64,000 nt of DNA, from assembly GCA_910578175.1 (NCBI GenBank), contig CAJTPF010000016.1, positions 1 to 64,000 on the forward strand. Direction: 5' to 3'. A program made the position numbers and the translations under genes. Every line of letters begins with the position of its first letter. Within the stretch, counting starts at the first letter, position 1. The stretch comes from an uncultured Lachnospiraceae bacterium (GTDB lineage: Bacteria > Bacillota > Clostridia > Lachnospirales > Lachnospiraceae). The notes below the pieces were generated by a model. That model ran no database searches and was not told the DNA's origin. It saw only the letters and a list, made by a program, of their open reading frames with translations. This document shows, piece by piece, positions 38,526 to 47,848 of this stretch.

Positions 38526-40031
38526 TTATTTTGCAGTAATGAGAACGATGTATGCCTGCGCTTTTTCTGCGGCCTGGGGATTGATGTTCTCTGTTTTTGC
38601 AAATACGTTCTCCACCAGATTTGCCAGCGACAGCAAAGCCTTCTCCTTATAGGAACCTGCCGTATCCGGGCTTTGGGATAATGCCAGTTCATACTGTTTT
38701 TCATAAGCGGAACCCAGCTTATCAATCGCATCCAGATAGTTTATCTGCATAAAATCAAAATTAAAGCACAACTGCAGATTGTCTATGGCTGTCTGCCAGT
38801 TTTCCAGCGTTCCCGCAGAATAATAAGCGTTTCTTCCGTTTTCATAATAAGCTGCTGCCGCCTGTTTATAAGCCTCGGGTTTTAACGAATCAAATACTGT
38901 CTTAAATGCCTCCGAACGTTCCTGATTCTTTATGGAACCCAGACTGGCAGCGCAATTTATGTAATCCGTACCGTTAAAATAAGATACCGCCGTCAGAAGA
39001 GAATTATAATCGTTGATCATTTCATTATTCTCATTTCCTTTATTTGCCAGCTGTCCGGATAAGTTTTCTTTTTCCCCTTCCAATGCCTGAATGCTTGACT
39101 GTAAATCCGATTTTTCATTGTTCAATACATCGATCTGGGAATTCAGTTTCAATATCTCTTTGTTATGGCCTTCATTCAATGATTTTTCCCTGGCCGGAAT
39201 CAGCAGGAAAAACGCCATTGCAACACCAACCACAAGACCGATCATAACATTGATCACTGTCATAAATCCGGAATTGGATTCCTTATAACCGGATTTCTGT
39301 GGAATGATGACATCATACCCGCTTAAGGATTCCTTCTCTGACTTTGGTCTGCTGCCATCTCCCGTAAAAACCTTTCGTTCCCGGTTCGTTTTTTCCCTGT
39401 CTCCACTGTTTTTAATGCCGAGTTCGCTTTCCAGTTCCTTTAAATATTTTTTTGCCAGCGGATGACTGGTATCAATCTTCAACGCTTTGACCAGTGACTT
39501 TCGTGCTTTTTCAAACTCACCTTTTTTCATATATAGCAGAGCCAGCAGCAAATGTCCCTTCACCATATTAGGCGCGCTGTTTAACACCTTCTTTAACTGT
39601 ATGACTGCAACGTCATCATTTCCCTGTTTGGCATATCCCAAGGCCAGATTATATTTCTTGATCGTCTGATTGATGGTATCCAGCCGCACGGGATTGGACT
39701 GCAGCCGGCGGATATAATCGTCTGCCAGATTTTTCTCCGGCTGGAGATTCTTGCTTATGACCCATTCCGACATCGCCTGAACGGTTTCTCCCATTTCATA
39801 GTATACCAGCCCCAGCAGATTTCTGGCATTGGTATTTCTTTTGTCAAACCGGACGCTTCGCCTTAACAGTTCACAGGCGCCGGTAAGATCACGGATCTGC
39901 GCTTTTGCAAGACCCATATTATAATATGCGTTGGAAAGTCTGACTACTTTCTTATATACTGCCACATCTGCCCCACAACCGTTGCAAAAGTTATTTTCCG
40001 AGAGCGTACTGTTACATCTATAGCATTTCAT
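38526..40031 (-). CDS. Zinc-ribbon and TPR membrane protein
   Basis: A 501-residue protein. Residues 1-20 are a zinc ribbon (MKCYRC then FCNGCGA). TPR units occupy about 30-205, with VRFDKRNTNARNLLGLVYYE and AQGNDDVAVIQLKKVL-type helices. One membrane helix (about 255-280, MIGLVVGVAMAFFLLIPARE), a coiled coil (about 285-330) and a helical C-terminal region follow. It should span the membrane once with TPRs inside. Role unknown; such proteins act as scaffolds. The terminator just after it makes it the end of a transcript that may include folC. Confidence 0.75.
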   Translation of the reverse strand: MKCYRCNSTLSENNFCNGCGADVAVYKKVVRLSNAYYNMGLAKAQIRDLTGACELLRRSVRFDKRNTNARNLLGLVYYEMGETVQAMSEWVISKNLQPEKNLADDYIRRLQSNPVRLDTINQTIKKYNLALGYAKQGNDDVAVIQLKKVLNSAPNMVKGHLLLALLYMKKGEFEKARKSLVKALKIDTSHPLAKKYLKELESELGIKNSGDREKTNRERKVFTGDGSRPKSEKESLSGYDVIIPQKSGYKESNSGFMTVINVMIGLVVGVAMAFFLLIPAREKSLNEGHNKEILKLNSQIDVLNNEKSDLQSSIQALEGEKENLSGQLANKGNENNEMINDYNSLLTAVSYFNGTDYINCAASLGSIKNQERSEAFKTVFDSLKPEAYKQAAAAYYENGRNAYYSAGTLENWQTAIDNLQLCFNFDFMQINYLDAIDKLGSAYEKQYELALSQSPDTAGSYKEKALLSLANLVENVFAKTENINPQAAEKAQAYIVLITAK

Positions 40032-40083
40032 CCGAACTCCTCTTTCTAATCAAATATTTAATCAAAGCTCATTTGGTTCTCTT

Positions 40084-40227
40084 TCAGTTATTTTCTTTCA
40101 TTTCCTTCATCATTTCAAGCACCACATCCGTAATGTCTTTAATATTATTATTGTAAATCGCATCTTCCGTTTCATCCACTTCCAGACTTGGATGAAATTT
40201 CTTTATTTCTTCATCATAGTTTAACAT
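40084..40227 (-). CDS. 47-residue acidic protein overlapping folC
   Basis: Starts MLNYDEEIKKFHPSLEVDET and is helical and acidic throughout. AGGAGG is 6 bp upstream and its ATG overlaps the folC stop by 7 bp, so it is very likely translated. The family is not recognised. Confidence 0.65.
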   Translation of the reverse strand: MLNYDEEIKKFHPSLEVDETEDAIYNNNIKDITDVVLEMMKEMKENN

Positions 40228-41528
40228 GGCGATACCTCCTGTTTCAATTCACCGATCAGATAAAGAGAACCCACGCAAAACAAAACATCCCGCTCGCTCC
40301 TGTCCCGGACAGCCTGTGCAAATGCTTCTCTCACATCGGACACAACTTTTATTTCCATAGCCGGATTATATTTTGAAAATTCCCGTAAGATATCCTTTTC
40401 ATCCAACCCCCTGTCAGAATCTATCCTGGTCACATATATGCGGCTGACATCCGTGTCACAAAGCCGTCTTATCATATAATCATAATCTTTATCTTTCACA
40501 ACTGAAAATAATATGTACTTCCTGCCATCGCACGGATATTCCTGAAATGCATGTATAAATCCATCAATTCCGGGACCGTTATGGGCACCGTCAAAAATGA
40601 TTCCCGGAACTGCTTCCTCCATTCTGCCTTCCCATCTGGTTCCGGCGATGCCGTCACGAATGCTTTCATGGTGATCTTTTATGTCTTCCAGCATTTCCGC
40701 TGCCCGCAATGCCAGCATCCCATTCTGTACCTGATATTCCGCCGGAAAAGGTACTGTAAAAGCACTCTTTAAATAATACCCACAAAGAGGATAAAAATCA
40801 ACACCTTTATGAGTTTTTTTAATTATTTTATAATCTTTTTTCGACACTTTTACCGCCAAACTGCCATTGCTCTCCGCATACCTTTCAATGACTCCGGCAG
40901 CCTCTTCATCCTCTCCCCAGTATACCACCGGAACATTTGCTTTTATAATGCCCGACTTTTCAGAGGCAATTTCTTCTATGGTATCGCCCAGATACTCCAT
41001 ATGGTCCATGCCTATGGATGTGATGACTGTCAAATATGGGGTTTGGAATACATTGGTGGCATCCAGTCTGCCGCCGAGACCGGTTTCCAACAGAATATAT
41101 TCCACATTCTTTCTGTCAAACACATACATCCCCATTCCCAGCAAAAACTCAAAATAAGAGGGATGTGCCGCCCCCTCTCTTATCATCTCCTCCACAGTCT
41201 GTATTACCTTTTCAAATGCTTCCAGAAACAAAGCATCTGAAACAACCTGATCGTTGATCCGGATCCTCTCATTATGCCTGAGCAGATGGGGAGAGGTAAA
41301 TAGTCCGGTCTGTTTCCCGCATTTTACCAGTATACCGGATAAGAAAGCACAGACGCTGCCTTTTCCGTTGGTACCTGCCACATGGATGATCTTAAATTTC
41401 AAAGCACCTTTCCCGGTAGTTTTGATTCCCAACCGCCTTAAAAACCCGGCGGTATGGATCTGGTCATTCTTAGCTGTAAACTTTGGTATATTTTCAATAT
41501 ATGCAATGGCTTCACTGTATGTATACAT
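40221..41528 (-). CDS. folC: Folylpolyglutamate / dihydrofolate synthase
   Basis: A 435-residue Mur-ligase-fold enzyme that adds glutamate to folates. The P-loop is GTNGKGSVCAFLSGI, followed by SPHLLRHNERIRIND and LLETGLGGRLDATNVF. The start at MYTYSEAIAYIENIP fits the family; the frame is open to 41597 with an implausible leader. It lies just past the valS terminator, so it may be made by read-through or from its own promoter. Confidence 0.92.
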   Translation of the reverse strand: MYTYSEAIAYIENIPKFTAKNDQIHTAGFLRRLGIKTTGKGALKFKIIHVAGTNGKGSVCAFLSGILVKCGKQTGLFTSPHLLRHNERIRINDQVVSDALFLEAFEKVIQTVEEMIREGAAHPSYFEFLLGMGMYVFDRKNVEYILLETGLGGRLDATNVFQTPYLTVITSIGMDHMEYLGDTIEEIASEKSGIIKANVPVVYWGEDEEAAGVIERYAESNGSLAVKVSKKDYKIIKKTHKGVDFYPLCGYYLKSAFTVPFPAEYQVQNGMLALRAAEMLEDIKDHHESIRDGIAGTRWEGRMEEAVPGIIFDGAHNGPGIDGFIHAFQEYPCDGRKYILFSVVKDKDYDYMIRRLCDTDVSRIYVTRIDSDRGLDEKDILREFSKYNPAMEIKVVSDVREAFAQAVRDRSERDVLFCVGSLYLIGELKQEVSPC

Positions 41529-41609
41529 AACCGGATGATTCCCTTCTTTTTTATTTGCTGATAATCGTATAAATTTTGTATTCATCAGTTTGATCAAATC
41601 TCAAAAACA

Positions 41610-41645
41610 GGATACCCGGAATGTCTTTATCCGCCCCGGGTATCC
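41610..41645 (-). terminator. Terminator after valS
   Basis: GGATACCCGG and CCGGGTATCC form perfect 10-bp arms with a 16-nt loop, 19 bp past the valS stop. The minus strand continues TGTTTTTGAG. Confidence 0.85.
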
Positions 41646-41663
41646 CTGTATATTTTTTTCCTG

Positions 41664-44303
41664 CTATTTCTGCAAATGTGCAAGCTGCTCTTTTACCTGT
41701 TTCATCATCTGTGTATACTTCGCCTGTTTCTCTTTCTCTTCTTCTATCTTTGCTGCCGGAGCTTTGCTTACAAATTTCTCATTGGACAGCATCCCTTCCA
41801 CACGGGCCAGCTCTTTCGTCAGCTTTTCCTCTTCCTTCTTCAGACGCTCGATTTCTTTCTCTATATCCACAAGTTCCGCAAAAGGCATATAGATATTGGC
41901 ATGTTCGATCACCGCCGAAACCGCATCCTCCGCAATTCCGCTCTTATCCTTCTGTATCTTTACCTCGCCGGCATAGGACAGTGTCTGGAAAAATACCCTG
42001 CCGTCTTCAAATATATTTGCCACCTTTTCATTTTCGGTAACAATATACACCTGCGCTTTTCTGGACGGCGGAACGTTCATTCCTGCCCTTACATTCCTGA
42101 TACTCCTGACCGCCGTCTTAATGATCTCCACCGACTCTTCCTCTCCGGCAAAGTTGGATTCTTCCCTGTATTCCGGCCATTTCTCGGTCATGATGGTTTC
42201 TGCTTTTTCATTCAGTGTACAATATATTTCTTCGGTCACAAACGGCATATACGGATGAAGAAGTTTCAGCGAAATCTCAAGAACCGTTTTTAAGGTATAC
42301 AGCGCCGCCGCCTTTGTGGTATTATCCTCACCGTACAATCTCGGTTTTACCATTTCAATATACCAGTCGCAGAATTCTTCCCAGATAAAATTGTATAATT
42401 TGTCTGCCGCCACACCTAATTCATATTTTTCTATATTTTCCGTTACTTCTTTTACCAGGGTATTCGCCTTGGATAAGATCCATTTGTCCGCATTGGTCAG
42501 CGCCGACTGCTCTACCTGCGGTATACCTTCTTCCGGCATATTCATCATAATAAACCGGGAGGCATTCCAGACTTTATTTGCAAAGTTACGGTTGGCTTCT
42601 ACTCTTTCATAGTAAAAACGCATATCATTGCCCGGCGCATTTCCGGTGATCAGCGTGAAACGCAATGCATCCGCTCCGTATTTCTCTATAACTTCCAGCG
42701 GGTCAATCCCGTTTCCAAGGGATTTACTCATTTTTCTTCCCTGGGAATCCCGGACCAGGCCGTGAATCAATACCGTATGAAACGGAACTTTTCCCACATG
42801 CTCCAGTCCGGAGAATACCATTCGGATCACCCAGAAGAATATAATATCATATCCGGTTACCAACGTACTGGTCGGATAAAAATAATCCAGCTCTTCGGTC
42901 TTATCCGGCCATCCAAGCGTGGAAAACGGCCATAATGCGGAACTGAACCAGGTATCCAGCGTATCCGGGTCCTGACGCATCTTCCCGCCGCATTTCGGAC
43001 AGACCGCCTCCTGTTCCTTTGTCACTGTCATTTCACCGCATTCGTCACAATAGAAGGCAGGAATCCTGTGTCCCCACCAAAGCTGTCTGGAAATGCACCA
43101 GTCGCGGATTCCCTCTAACCAGTGAAAATAAGTTTTATCAAAATGCGGCGGAATAAACCGGGTATCACCGTTCTTAACCGCTTCGATAGCCGGTCCTGCC
43201 AGCGGCTCCATCTTTACGAACCATTGTTTGGATACTCTTGGCTCCACGGTGGTTTTACATCTGTAACAGGTTCCTACATTGTGACTGTAATCTTCTATTT
43301 TTACCAGTGCGCCTTCCGCTTCCAGATCGGCAACAATGGCTTTTCTCGCTTCATACCGGTCCATTCCTGCATATTTCGGATAATCTTCTACGATCCTGGC
43401 ATCCTCCGTCATCACATTGATGATCTCAAGGTCATGCCGCAATCCCACTTCAAAGTCATTAGGATCGTGGGCCGGCGTGATCTTTACCACACCGGTTCCA
43501 AATTCCATTTCCACATAATCGTCGGCAATAACCGGTATTTCCCTGTGTACGATCGGCAGTATCACCGTTTTTCCGATCATTTCCTTATATCTGTCATCTT
43601 TCGGATTCACTGCCACCGCTGTATCTCCCAATAAGGTTTCCGGTCTGGTAGTCGCCAGATTGATATATCCGCTGCCGTCGGAGAGCGGATAGCGTAAATG
43701 CCAGAAATGTCCTGCCTGATCTTCATAATTCACTTCTGCATCGGATATGGAAGTCAGGCATTTCGGACACCAGTTGATGATCCTCTCTCCTCTGTAGATC
43801 AGTCCTTTGTCATACAGATTTATAAAAACTTCTTTTACAGCTTTGTTACAGCCCTCATCCATGGTAAACCGTTCTCTGTCCCAGTCGCAGGAAGAGCCGA
43901 TTTTCTTAAGCTGCGCAACGATCCTTCCGCCGTATTGCTTTTTCCATTCCCAGGCTCTTTCCAGAAATTTCTCTCTTCCCAGGTCTTCTTTGGTAATGCC
44001 TTCCTCCCGCATCTTTTCTACGATTTTTGCTTCCGTGGCAATGGAGGCATGGTCGGTTCCCGGAACCCACAGCGCTTCGTATCCCTGCATACGCTTTGTC
44101 CGGATCAGAATATCCTGAATGGTATTGTCCAGTGCATGTCCCATATGGAGCTGTCCGGTAATATTCGGTGGCGGCATTACGATAGTAAACGGTTTCCTGC
44201 TCCGGTCCACCTCTGCATGAAAATATTTATTTTGTTCCCATTTTTCATATAACCGCTGCTCAATGTCGACCGGATTATAATTTTTTTCCAATTCTTTTGC
44301 CAT
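41664..44303 (-). CDS. valS: Valine--tRNA ligase
   Basis: An 879-residue class I synthetase. The HIGH motif is PPNITGQLHMGHALD and the KMSKS motif is KMSKSLGNG. The editing (CP1) domain, a zinc region with CDECGEM and CPKCGGK, an anticodon domain and a C-terminal coiled-coil arm (about 815-879) are present. A T-box leader upstream links its transcription to uncharged tRNA-Val. Confidence 0.97.
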   Translation of the reverse strand: MAKELEKNYNPVDIEQRLYEKWEQNKYFHAEVDRSRKPFTIVMPPPNITGQLHMGHALDNTIQDILIRTKRMQGYEALWVPGTDHASIATEAKIVEKMREEGITKEDLGREKFLERAWEWKKQYGGRIVAQLKKIGSSCDWDRERFTMDEGCNKAVKEVFINLYDKGLIYRGERIINWCPKCLTSISDAEVNYEDQAGHFWHLRYPLSDGSGYINLATTRPETLLGDTAVAVNPKDDRYKEMIGKTVILPIVHREIPVIADDYVEMEFGTGVVKITPAHDPNDFEVGLRHDLEIINVMTEDARIVEDYPKYAGMDRYEARKAIVADLEAEGALVKIEDYSHNVGTCYRCKTTVEPRVSKQWFVKMEPLAGPAIEAVKNGDTRFIPPHFDKTYFHWLEGIRDWCISRQLWWGHRIPAFYCDECGEMTVTKEQEAVCPKCGGKMRQDPDTLDTWFSSALWPFSTLGWPDKTEELDYFYPTSTLVTGYDIIFFWVIRMVFSGLEHVGKVPFHTVLIHGLVRDSQGRKMSKSLGNGIDPLEVIEKYGADALRFTLITGNAPGNDMRFYYERVEANRNFANKVWNASRFIMMNMPEEGIPQVEQSALTNADKWILSKANTLVKEVTENIEKYELGVAADKLYNFIWEEFCDWYIEMVKPRLYGEDNTTKAAALYTLKTVLEISLKLLHPYMPFVTEEIYCTLNEKAETIMTEKWPEYREESNFAGEEESVEIIKTAVRSIRNVRAGMNVPPSRKAQVYIVTENEKVANIFEDGRVFFQTLSYAGEVKIQKDKSGIAEDAVSAVIEHANIYMPFAELVDIEKEIERLKKEEEKLTKELARVEGMLSNEKFVSKAPAAKIEEEKEKQAKYTQMMKQVKEQLAHLQK

Positions 44304-44335
44304 AATGATGATCCTTTCTGTTCATAAATTTAATT

Positions 44336-44600
44336 AAAAAAGCCCTTTTTCCTTATCATGGGAAAAAGGGCGTAATCTCATAACGGACTGCGCGGTACCA
44401 CCTTTGTTTGCGATATGGTTGTGCATCACATCTCTTCTTATCCTGTAACGGGGACGATTCCGTTGCTGCTTACTCCGGTTCGGCAGCAATGCTCCAAAGC
44501 TACCTTCAAAAGACACTGTCCGGCAGGACCTTTCAGCCTGTGAGTCCCGCTCTCTTTTGGGGTTATCTTTCTACTCCTCTTTATCATTGCATTTGAATAT
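44336..44600 (-). promoter_or_regulatory. T-box riboswitch leader of valS
   Basis: On the minus strand the T-box core GGUGGUACCGCG is at 44391-44402. It is followed by a perfect 11-bp terminator (44342-44352 with 44361-44371) and six T's. Upstream, AGAGAGCGGG lies in stem I. A GTA triplet (44501-44503) in GAAGGTAGC fits a valine specifier codon; this assignment is tentative. Uncharged tRNA-Val should stabilise the antiterminator and turn valS on. Confidence 0.9.
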
Positions 44601-44656
44601 TTAACTGATATTTATAATAAGCGGAATGGCGGGATTTGTCAAGTGGAAACCCTCTT

Positions 44657-45637
44657 TTATCGTATCGTCCCCAACTCATATCCCAGCCCCCGTACCGCAT
44701 CTATAAACTCTCCCAGTATGTCCGCATTCGTCTTTGAATCCACATGCAACAGATATATGGCTCCCGGATGTACTCTGTCTTTTAATTTCTGAAGGGCATA
44801 TCCGGGCTCCGGCTGGTCGTTTTCATCATAATCTTTGTAGGCAAAACTCCAAAATACGGAACGGTATCCCATCTGCTGCATCAGCGCCAGCGACCGGGTA
44901 CTGTAAGTTCCCTGTGGATACCGGAACAAGTCCATTTCATATCCGTATTTCTGAAGCAGACAGTCATGTACGGTCTTTACTTCATTGATCTGCTCATCTA
45001 TGGACAGTGAAAACATTCCGGCTGCCGGATGAGTCACGCTGTGGTTTCCGATGGCATGTCCCTCCGATACCATACGAAGAATGATATCCGGATTATCTTC
45101 AACAAAGGGCATAGTCACAAAAAATGTGATTTTCACCTGTTTTTCTTTTAATGTGTCTAATATCTGAGTCATATAAGTGGAAGAACTTCCGCAGTCCATG
45201 GTAATATAAAGTTTATTTTCCCGGGGCATAATGAAATAAGCACCATATTCACCATTCCGTTCCTGGGCGGTAAGGGCATAAACCGGACGGTTAAATTCAT
45301 CGAACGTGGTTCCCTGTCCCCAGTTTGTCCCTTCATTGGACAATTGGGAAAGATAGTCATGATCCACCAGAAAACGGTCCGTTTCTGCAGCAGAGCGGGC
45401 GGTGGTTTCCGGTTCTGTTGTCTGTTCCTGCAGAAAGGTTTCTTCCGGTATGGAAGAGCTTTGTTCATCCGATGTAGTATCCAAAATTGTAGTGGTCTGT
45501 TCTTCTTTCCCGCTCCGGGTCTCCGGTTTTACCGCAGCTTCTTTCTTTTCGCCGCAGCCGGATAAAATAAAGGCCGACAAAGTTAATAACCCGGATAACG
45601 CCAAACCTTTTCTAAGTGTCTTAATGTTTCTTTTCAT
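44657..45637 (-). CDS. Polysaccharide deacetylase lipoprotein (NodB domain)
   Basis: A 326-residue lipoprotein. The signal peptide ends in the lipobox LSGC and is followed by a Thr/Ser/Glu-rich linker to about residue 95. The NodB domain (about 130-327) has MDCG at the TFDDG position, metal-binding histidines in GNHSVTHP and RYPQGTYS. In PdaA-type enzymes the second Asp of the first motif is often replaced, as it is here by Cys. It likely removes acetyl groups from cell-wall sugars at the outer membrane face. The ATG at 45635-45637 has GGGAG 8 bp upstream. It is the last gene of the five-gene operon. Confidence 0.85.
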   Translation of the reverse strand: MKRNIKTLRKGLALSGLLTLSAFILSGCGEKKEAAVKPETRSGKEEQTTTILDTTSDEQSSSIPEETFLQEQTTEPETTARSAAETDRFLVDHDYLSQLSNEGTNWGQGTTFDEFNRPVYALTAQERNGEYGAYFIMPRENKLYITMDCGSSSTYMTQILDTLKEKQVKITFFVTMPFVEDNPDIILRMVSEGHAIGNHSVTHPAAGMFSLSIDEQINEVKTVHDCLLQKYGYEMDLFRYPQGTYSTRSLALMQQMGYRSVFWSFAYKDYDENDQPEPGYALQKLKDRVHPGAIYLLHVDSKTNADILGEFIDAVRGLGYELGTIR

Positions 45638-45663
45638 CACAACGGCTCCCTTTTTGTATATTT

Positions 45664-46947
45664 TTATATGTCATATGCATCCATGACTGCCATCAGTTCC
45701 CTGGCATGTTCTTTATCTCCCAGTATCAGCATCTTTATTTCTTCTTTGGCCTTCAGTATCGTATTATTGTTATAATCCAGGGAGGTCTTTAATTTATGTC
45801 TCCTCTTGTTCAGACTTGTTTTAATCTCTTCCATTTCCCGCCTGTCCACAATGGCATATGCCTGACTGACCCAGACATTGCTGTCCCGGATATCCATCTG
45901 CTTCAGTAATGCCACCAGGCTTTCTTCCGCTTCAATCAGCCGATTGGAGGCTTTATTATAAACTTCATGTTCTTTCTGCAGTTTTAAATATACGGACCAC
46001 AGTTTATTTAACTGATAGGCACTTTTAACGCCATGCTTTTCATATGCGTATTCCAGACGGCTCACTACATTCACATATTTAATCTTAACTTTGTTTAACA
46101 ATGTGATGGCTTTGTTCAGTCTTGCCTCAGCCAGTTTCAGTTCATAAACGGTTTTATTATACATTCCGAAAATAATTCCGATAAATACTGCAGCAATGGC
46201 TACCAGGCCATACATAAACAGACTCACGTCTGCTCCGTATCCGATTCCCAGAACCATCAGAAAGATAAAAGCCGCAGCAAATGCTGCAATCCCGATTTTC
46301 GATGCGCCGTTGATAATATACAGACGGTTCTTCATCTCTTTCTTTTCAAAAATAAGCGCTGCCCGTTCCCCTTCCAGATACCGCATGTCCGTTTTAACGG
46401 TCTCACAGTATTTCTCATCGTCTGCGATATTTTTCAGGATATCCCTGATATTATCCTCACATTCCCGCATATGGCTATACTGCTGATTGGTAAGTTTTGA
46501 CATGGACCGTCCGAAATCTTTCCTGTCTTTTTCCAGAACAACTACTTTTTTGGCATAGCCCAACAACTGTTCCTTCTGGGGATCAGGCATATTTTCGATC
46601 AAATGGATATCGTTCAGATAATGATTTACCGCCTGGTATTCTATCTTTAACTCATCCATTCGTTTCCCTGCCGTTACGATCCTGTCGCAGCAGTTTTCAA
46701 TATAATCCTTTTTCTGGTCCGTGGTTTTAACTTCCGGCTTTTCAATAGACATTGACGACTGAAGTTCATTGCTGTCAGGAATCTCTACCGTTCCGTTTTC
46801 ACCGCCTTCTCCCTGTGCCGTATGGGAATCCGCCTGCTGTGCTCCCCGCTTGTCCCCCGTGCTGTTTTTCTGCCGGAGCTGTTCCAGATAATCCGTATTA
46901 AACTTATCCTTTTTTAAGCGTCTTTTTGATTTTTTATTTCCAAACAT
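45664..46947 (-). CDS. Membrane coiled-coil protein of the five-gene operon
   Basis: A 427-residue protein. It has a basic head (KKSKRRLKKDK), a polar linker, long coiled-coil helices (about 75-215), two adjacent membrane helices (about 217-240 and 243-265) and a second coiled coil (about 265-420). Both coiled coils should lie in the cytoplasm as a hairpin through the membrane. No known domain is recognised. It is 14 bp downstream of the TPR-like gene, and AAGGA is at the start. Confidence 0.6.
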   Translation of the reverse strand: MFGNKKSKRRLKKDKFNTDYLEQLRQKNSTGDKRGAQQADSHTAQGEGGENGTVEIPDSNELQSSMSIEKPEVKTTDQKKDYIENCCDRIVTAGKRMDELKIEYQAVNHYLNDIHLIENMPDPQKEQLLGYAKKVVVLEKDRKDFGRSMSKLTNQQYSHMRECEDNIRDILKNIADDEKYCETVKTDMRYLEGERAALIFEKKEMKNRLYIINGASKIGIAAFAAAFIFLMVLGIGYGADVSLFMYGLVAIAAVFIGIIFGMYNKTVYELKLAEARLNKAITLLNKVKIKYVNVVSRLEYAYEKHGVKSAYQLNKLWSVYLKLQKEHEVYNKASNRLIEAEESLVALLKQMDIRDSNVWVSQAYAIVDRREMEEIKTSLNKRRHKLKTSLDYNNNTILKAKEEIKMLILGDKEHARELMAVMDAYDI

Positions 46948-46961
46948 GAATCGTTATCCTT

Positions 46962-47837
46962 TCAAATCTGTTTCCGGTACTCCTGTTTCCATTCGTCTAT
47001 CACCTGATGGATTCCTTCATAAAAATCATCCAGATTTCTGCATCCGTCATAGGTTATAACTTTTTCCAGATATTCGTATTCTTTTGTCAGTTCACACTTT
47101 ATGGCAGATTCTTTTATTTCTTCAATGCACTGGATGACCAGAGCCTCATCCAACGCCAGTGAACCCAGCTCCGCCATGATTTTTTCCAGAAGTTTTTCCT
47201 TTGATTCTTCCTGATAATCCATTCCCAGCAACAACGAATGAATAAGGGCGCTGCCTGATTCCCGGCAGGGATATAATATATATGCTTTTTTTAAATCCTC
47301 TGCCGCCTCTGCAAAATAAAACATCCTGACTTTTATCTTTCCAAGTCCCAGATAAATGCCTCCATAAAATTCATCATGTTCCTGATCTCCTGTCATCAGT
47401 ACCGGCTGTCCCTTTTCATTCAGTATGTTATTATAAATCTCATTGGCGCCGGCCAGCTTTCCTCCCTGATATAACAATTCCGCCCGGACCTTCATTCTTT
47501 CTTTCAGGCTTTTGCTTCCGATTATATCCAGATTTTTTTGCAGTTGCTTTAACTCATCTTCCTCATAAAACCGGGACTCCCTGACGAGAAGCATTACCAT
47601 ATCCGAAAACGAATTTTTCAGTTCCATGGCATGTTTCAGTTTTGCCGCCAGTTCGGGCAGTTCCAGTTCCGTCCGGATATACTCTGTCAGTCTTTCGTTA
47701 AAGAAACCGGTATCCACAAAGAAAACAGTATTATATAAATAATATGCCAGTTCTTCAACAGAATATATATTTAACTCCATATCTTCGATATGATATGGTA
47801 CTTTCGCCTGCGGACTGCACAATCGTATGCCCTGCAT
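46962..47837 (-). CDS. TPR-like helical protein of the five-gene operon
   Basis: A 291-residue soluble all-helical protein. Helix pairs such as RAELLYQGGKLAGANEIYN and YFAEAAEDLKKAYILYPCRE look like TPR units. A start with AGGAGG is clear. The family is not recognised; it is probably an adaptor. It lies 11 bp after the Hsp70/actin-like gene. Confidence 0.6.
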   Translation of the reverse strand: MQGIRLCSPQAKVPYHIEDMELNIYSVEELAYYLYNTVFFVDTGFFNERLTEYIRTELELPELAAKLKHAMELKNSFSDMVMLLVRESRFYEEDELKQLQKNLDIIGSKSLKERMKVRAELLYQGGKLAGANEIYNNILNEKGQPVLMTGDQEHDEFYGGIYLGLGKIKVRMFYFAEAAEDLKKAYILYPCRESGSALIHSLLLGMDYQEESKEKLLEKIMAELGSLALDEALVIQCIEEIKESAIKCELTKEYEYLEKVITYDGCRNLDDFYEGIHQVIDEWKQEYRKQI

Positions 47838-47848
47838 AACCTTTCCTC

